DNA of 36,094 bases from contig PFUD01000108.1 of the NCBI GenBank assembly GCA_002789915.1, forward strand, positions 1-36,094, given 5' to 3'. Numbering within the stretch: the stretch's first letter is position 1; each line of letters starts with the position of its first letter. The notes under the pieces were generated by a model, which was given only the letters and a program-made list of their open reading frames with translations, made no database searches and was not told where the DNA came from. The position numbers and the translations under genes were made by a program. The stretch comes from Comamonadaceae bacterium CG_4_9_14_3_um_filter_60_33. GTDB taxonomy: Bacteria; Pseudomonadota; Gammaproteobacteria; Burkholderiales; Burkholderiaceae_C. Below, one piece after another: positions 33,315-36,094 of this stretch.

Positions 33315-34319
33315 TCAATGCATTAAAAGTGGCTCAAGCCGCATGTCCAGGGCCTGCCAGAAAGCGGCTTCGGGTTCAAATACAAGGGGAACGGCCAGTG
33401 CATCAGGCTCCATGGCCCACAATTTGACCGCATCTTTTTCGGTGCACAGCACGGTGCAGGCGCCGTCAGCGTTGCCGGCCCAGCCACTGAAATCAGCGTG
33501 ATCAGGCAGTGCGATCGTTTTGGCCAGCGGCAGGCCCCGGGCGCGCAACATGGCAAAAAATGCCTCCGGTTTGGCAATGGCAGCGACTGCCAACAGCGGT
33601 TTGCCCGCCACCAGATCGGCCAGGGCCACGCGGCTATCGTCAGCGCGCAAGGCGTGGCTTGCCAACTGGCGGCTGGCGCGAAAACCGTCGGCAAAAGCGG
33701 GTTGCTGGCCGGTGTGCAGCAGCATGTCGAGCGCACGAGGCCAGGGTTCCCGCAAGGGGCCGGCGGGTAGCAAAAAGCCGTTGCCCACGCCCCTGTCGTC
33801 AAAGACGCCAATCTCCAGATCGCGTTGCAGCTGTGTATGTTGCAGGCCATCGTCACACACGATCAGCTGGATGCGCGGGTGCTCGTCCAGTAAGGCGCGC
33901 CCGGCCTGCGCCCGACTGGCCGCCACAAACACCGGAGCCGAAGTACGGCGGCGGATTAGCACCGGCTCGTCGCCCACGTCTTGTACCGCGCTGTCGACAA
34001 AAACCTCCAGGCATTCCTGGCTGCGGCGGCCATAGCCACGTGAGACCACGCCCACCTGAAAGCCGCGCGCCCGCAAATGTTGCACCAGCGCTATCACCAC
34101 AGGAGTTTTGCCGGCGCCGCCCGCCACCACGTTGCCGACCACAATCACTGGCACCGGCAGCCGTTCTGACGTTAACCAGCCCTCACGGTACAGCGCCCGG
34201 CGCAGGCGCACCAGCAGCCCATACAGCAAGGACAGCGGCCACAGCAGCCAGGCCAGCCAACCGCGATGCTGCCAGGCATCGGTCAAGCGGTGGCCGTGCA
34301 CAGGCGCTGCCTCAGTCAT
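33315..34319 (-). CDS. lpxK: Tetraacyldisaccharide 4'-kinase
   Basis: 334 residues. It phosphorylates the 4' position of the lipid A precursor at the inner membrane. An N-terminal membrane-associated helix ('[21 protein letters not shown]') precedes the P-loop '[18 protein letters not shown]'. '[13 protein letters not shown]', '[25 protein letters not shown]' and '[11 protein letters not shown]' complete the family pattern. It is followed by trm112 after 39 bp and preceded by exbD. Confidence 0.96.
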   Translation of the reverse strand: MTEAAPVHGHRLTDAWQHRGWLAWLLWPLSLLYGLLVRLRRALYREGWLTSERLPVPVIVVGNVVAGGAGKTPVVIALVQHLRARGFQVGVVSRGYGRRSQECLEVFVDSAVQDVGDEPVLIRRRTSAPVFVAASRAQAGRALLDEHPRIQLIVCDDGLQHTQLQRDLEIGVFDDRGVGNGFLLPAGPLREPWPRALDMLLHTGQQPAFADGFRASRQLASHALRADDSRVALADLVAGKPLLAVAAIAKPEAFFAMLRARGLPLAKTIALPDHADFSGWAGNADGACTVLCTEKDAVKLWAMEPDALAVPLVFEPEAAFWQALDMRLEPLLMH

Positions 34320-34363
34320 GGTTTAAAGCGTGCCATATGCACAGCTTGTTCATGAACAAACCG

Positions 34364-34795
34364 TCAGGGCGCGCGACCGGGGGTGGACGACACCGAGGCA
34401 AAAGTGATTTGCGTCAGGCCGACGCGGCGCGCGGCTTCCATCACGCTGATGACTGCCTGGTGCCGGGCGTTGGCGTCAGCGTGGATGATGACCACCGACT
34501 CGGGGCCCGCTTTGGCGCCGGCCTGCAAGGCGCTGGCCAGGTCGTCCACGCTGCGGCCGTTCACCACCTGCTTGTTGACGCTGTACTGGCCCTCGGCGCT
34601 GACCGAAACCAGCACTTCACGGGCGTAGTCGCGCTGCGCATCAGCATCGGCCACCGGCAGTTGGAGCTGCATTTCGGTGAATTTGCTGTAGGTGGTGGTG
34701 AGCATCAGAAAAATCAGGATCACGAGCAGCACGTCAATGAACGGGATCAGGTTGATCTCGGGCTCTTCTTTGGGGCGCACCCGGAAATTCATCAT
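34364..34795 (-). CDS. exbD: ExbD/TolR family biopolymer transport protein
   Basis: 143 residues with one N-terminal membrane helix ('INLIPFIDVLLVILIFLMLTTTY') that carries the functional aspartate, and a periplasmic domain. With ExbB it uses the proton gradient to energise outer-membrane transport through TonB or a Tol-like partner. No tonB or tol genes are in the window, so the partner is not known. It lies 24 bp after exbB. Confidence 0.92.
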   Translation of the reverse strand: MMNFRVRPKEEPEINLIPFIDVLLVILIFLMLTTTYSKFTEMQLQLPVADADAQRDYAREVLVSVSAEGQYSVNKQVVNGRSVDDLASALQAGAKAGPESVVIIHADANARHQAVISVMEAARRVGLTQITFASVSSTPGRAP

Positions 34796-34819
34796 GCTGG
34801 ATTGCTCGCTTGGATGCGC

Positions 34820-35446
34820 CTACTTGCGCAAGGTGAAAAGATGGCGTGCCAGGCGCTCGGAGGCCAGTTCCAGCGTCAGCAGGTATTCATCGACGCGGGC
34901 GCGAAAGTAGCGCCAGAAAATCAGCGACGGAATGGCCACGATCAAGCCGAAAGCGGTGTTGTACAGCGCCACAGAAATGCCGTGCGCCAGTTGTGCCGGG
35001 TTGCCGCCCATGTTGACGCCCGTGGGTTGCGAGCCAAAGATCTCAATCATGCCGACCACGGTGCCAAACAGGCCCATCAGCGGCGCCACCGAGGCAATGG
35101 TCGCCAGCGCGCTGAGGTAGCGCTCCAGCCGGTGTGCCACTTGGCGGCCAGTGGCTTCCATGCTGGCGCGTAGCTCGTCTTCGGTGCATTTGGGGTTGGT
35201 GTTGAGCGAGCGCAGGCCGGCGGCCAGCACTTCGCCCAGGGCCGAGTTTTGTTCGAGCTTGGTCACTACATCAGGGCCGGGCACGCTCAGGCGGGTCACA
35301 GTCAGCACTTCTTCGAGCAGCCGGGGTGGCGCCACTTTGATGGTTTGCAGGTTGATAAAGCGCTCGATGATCAGCGCCATGGCCAGTATCGAGCAGGCCA
35401 CCAAGGGCCAGATCGGCCAGCCTGCGGCTTGTAGGATGGAAAACAA
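34820..35446 (-). CDS. exbB: ExbB/TolQ/MotA family proton channel protein
   Basis: 208 residues with three membrane helices, the first at residues 5-28 ('AAGWPIWPLVACSILAMALIIER') and the others in the conserved MotA/TolQ/ExbB block ('LATIASVAPLMGLFGTVVGMIEIF', 'AFGLIVAIPSLIFWRYF'). It forms the proton-conducting pentamer with ExbD. It is first in the order exbB-exbD-lpxK-trm112-kdsB-adk, all on the minus strand. Confidence 0.93.
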   Translation of the reverse strand: MFSILQAAGWPIWPLVACSILAMALIIERFINLQTIKVAPPRLLEEVLTVTRLSVPGPDVVTKLEQNSALGEVLAAGLRSLNTNPKCTEDELRASMEATGRQVAHRLERYLSALATIASVAPLMGLFGTVVGMIEIFGSQPTGVNMGGNPAQLAHGISVALYNTAFGLIVAIPSLIFWRYFRARVDEYLLTLELASERLARHLFTLRK

Positions 35447-35536
35447 ATTTAAACTCCGCTGAAAGATTAAGCTGCTGAATTATGGCGCAGGGGGCAGGTG
35501 CGGCGGACGCCTTTACTCGTAACCCGGGCTGCGGAC

Positions 35537-35596
35537 GGGGCGGACGCCGGGGGCTCATACGCTTCGCTTTTTAAAATCGCCCCCGACATCCGCCCC
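35537..35596 (-). repeat. 18-bp inverted repeat in the gap before exbB
   Basis: The arms at 35537-35554 (GGGGCGGACGCCGGGGGC) and 35579-35596 (GCCCCCGACATCCGCCCC) flank a 24-nt loop. As minus-strand RNA all 18 positions pair if two G-U pairs are counted. The 10-mer GGCGGACGCC in the left arm occurs again at 35502-35511. It lies between the pseudouridine synthase stop and exbB, and may end the upstream transcript or be a leader structure for exbB. Confidence 0.65.
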
Positions 35597-35643
35597 ATCC
35601 ACATCGCTGGAGACTGTTCGAGTGCGACTGCACTGCGTGCTGG

Positions 35644-36094
35644 TCAGATATCAGTTTTCCATCCATCCAGCATCCTTTCACTTTCGAACTGCCTGGATTC
35701 GCCTTGGATCGGGTCGATGAATTCAAGGCGTTTGGCCAGCAATTGCAGCGGCTTGGCGTAGTCCACCTGACCTTCGGGCGTGAGGGTGGGGTAGAGACCG
35801 TCGTTCAGAATCGGCAGGCCCAAGCCCAGCATGTGCACGCGCAATTGGTGGCGTTGGCCGGTGACTGGTTTGAGCTGGTAACGCGCCAGTGCGCCGCGCA
35901 CCTCAAGCACATCTATGTGCGTGATGGCGTTGGGCTCGCCTGGCACCTCGTGCTGTAGCATGAAGTGGCCCGCTTCGCGGATGCGGCTGGTGCGTGTTTG
36001 TGGCCAAGTCAGGTCAGGTCGCCACGGCGCAATCGCTTGGTAGGTTTTGTGCACCTGGTGCTGGCTGAATAGCGCGCAGTAGGCGGCGCGGCTG
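35644..36094 (-). CDS. RluA-family pseudouridine synthase (partial, 5' end outside window)
   Basis: The frame runs to the window edge; the ORF track's GTG start at 36054 is artificial because 'AAYCALFSQHQVHKTYQAI' continues upstream. The C-terminal half of an RluA-type enzyme is seen: 'RYQLKPVTGQRHQLRVHMLGLGLPILND'. The catalytic aspartate region (HRLD) lies outside the window, so the substrate (tRNA or 23S rRNA) cannot be named. Confidence 0.88.
   Translation of the reverse strand, partial: SRAAYCALFSQHQVHKTYQAIAPWRPDLTWPQTRTSRIREAGHFMLQHEVPGEPNAITHIDVLEVRGALARYQLKPVTGQRHQLRVHMLGLGLPILNDGLYPTLTPEGQVDYAKPLQLLAKRLEFIDPIQGESRQFESERMLDGWKTDI

Noticed and set aside
33509-35173. 554-codon plus-strand ORF spanning lpxK, exbD and exbB
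   Set aside because: It crosses three well-supported minus-strand genes and their gaps; Arg/Ala/Pro-rich translation typical of a GC-rich antisense frame.

Overview
The window looks like a chromosomal segment of a betaproteobacterium of the Comamonadaceae, most like Rhodoferax, Polaromonas or Albidiferax. The evidence is the high-GC coding style, the phaC-phaA-phaB polyhydroxybutyrate cluster, the imuA-imuB-dnaE2 mutasome with a CTGT-N8-ACAG LexA box, the exbB-exbD-lpxK-trm112-kdsB-adk order, and dispersed repeats typical of that family. The genus is inferred; no 16S rRNA gene is present.

Layout. Positions 1-5460 hold core genes on the plus strand: the uvrC end, pgsA, an EamA transporter, a tartrate/D-malate dehydrogenase, HU, tRNA-Val(TAC) with a strong terminator, ppiD and tRNA-His(GTG). 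Positions 5461-8285 are a decayed genomic island beside the 3' end of tRNA-His. It contains a broken tyrosine integrase, a 3' fragment resembling brxC, an apparently intact vapBC toxin-antitoxin pair, and an internal fragment of brxL. I read this as the wreck of a BREX phage-defence locus in which only the addiction module remains intact. Positions 8286-17698 are a long minus-strand run: ABM-domain monooxygenase, FAH hydrolase, Nudix hydrolase, DnaQ/GIY-YIG nuclease, luciferase-like oxidoreductase, then imuA, imuB and dnaE2 behind their own LexA box.

Positions 17802-20416 hold ycaO and pgeF on the plus strand, with an inverted repeat element between them that carries the pgeF start codon. Positions 20742-25171 hold phaC, phaA, phaB and an acidic protein of unknown function. 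Positions 25239-30429 are again minus strand: lexA with two LexA-like boxes, a small conserved protein, a D-2-hydroxyacid dehydrogenase, a Crp/Fnr regulator, an aminoglycoside-phosphotransferase-like protein and an acyl-CoA dehydrogenase. An asparaginase gene diverges from lexA. Positions 31584-35446 (minus) hold adk and the lipid A/KDO and Exb genes. The window ends inside an RluA-type pseudouridine synthase gene.

How the genes work together. LexA probably represses the imuA-imuB-dnaE2 translesion cassette about 17 kb away and its own gene. PhaA, PhaB and PhaC convert acetyl-CoA to polyhydroxybutyrate. KdsB and LpxK make lipopolysaccharide, with ExbB/ExbD as an inner-membrane energy module beside them. 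The most noteworthy finding is the BREX relic at tRNA-His; I did not find convincing evidence of an intact undescribed system.
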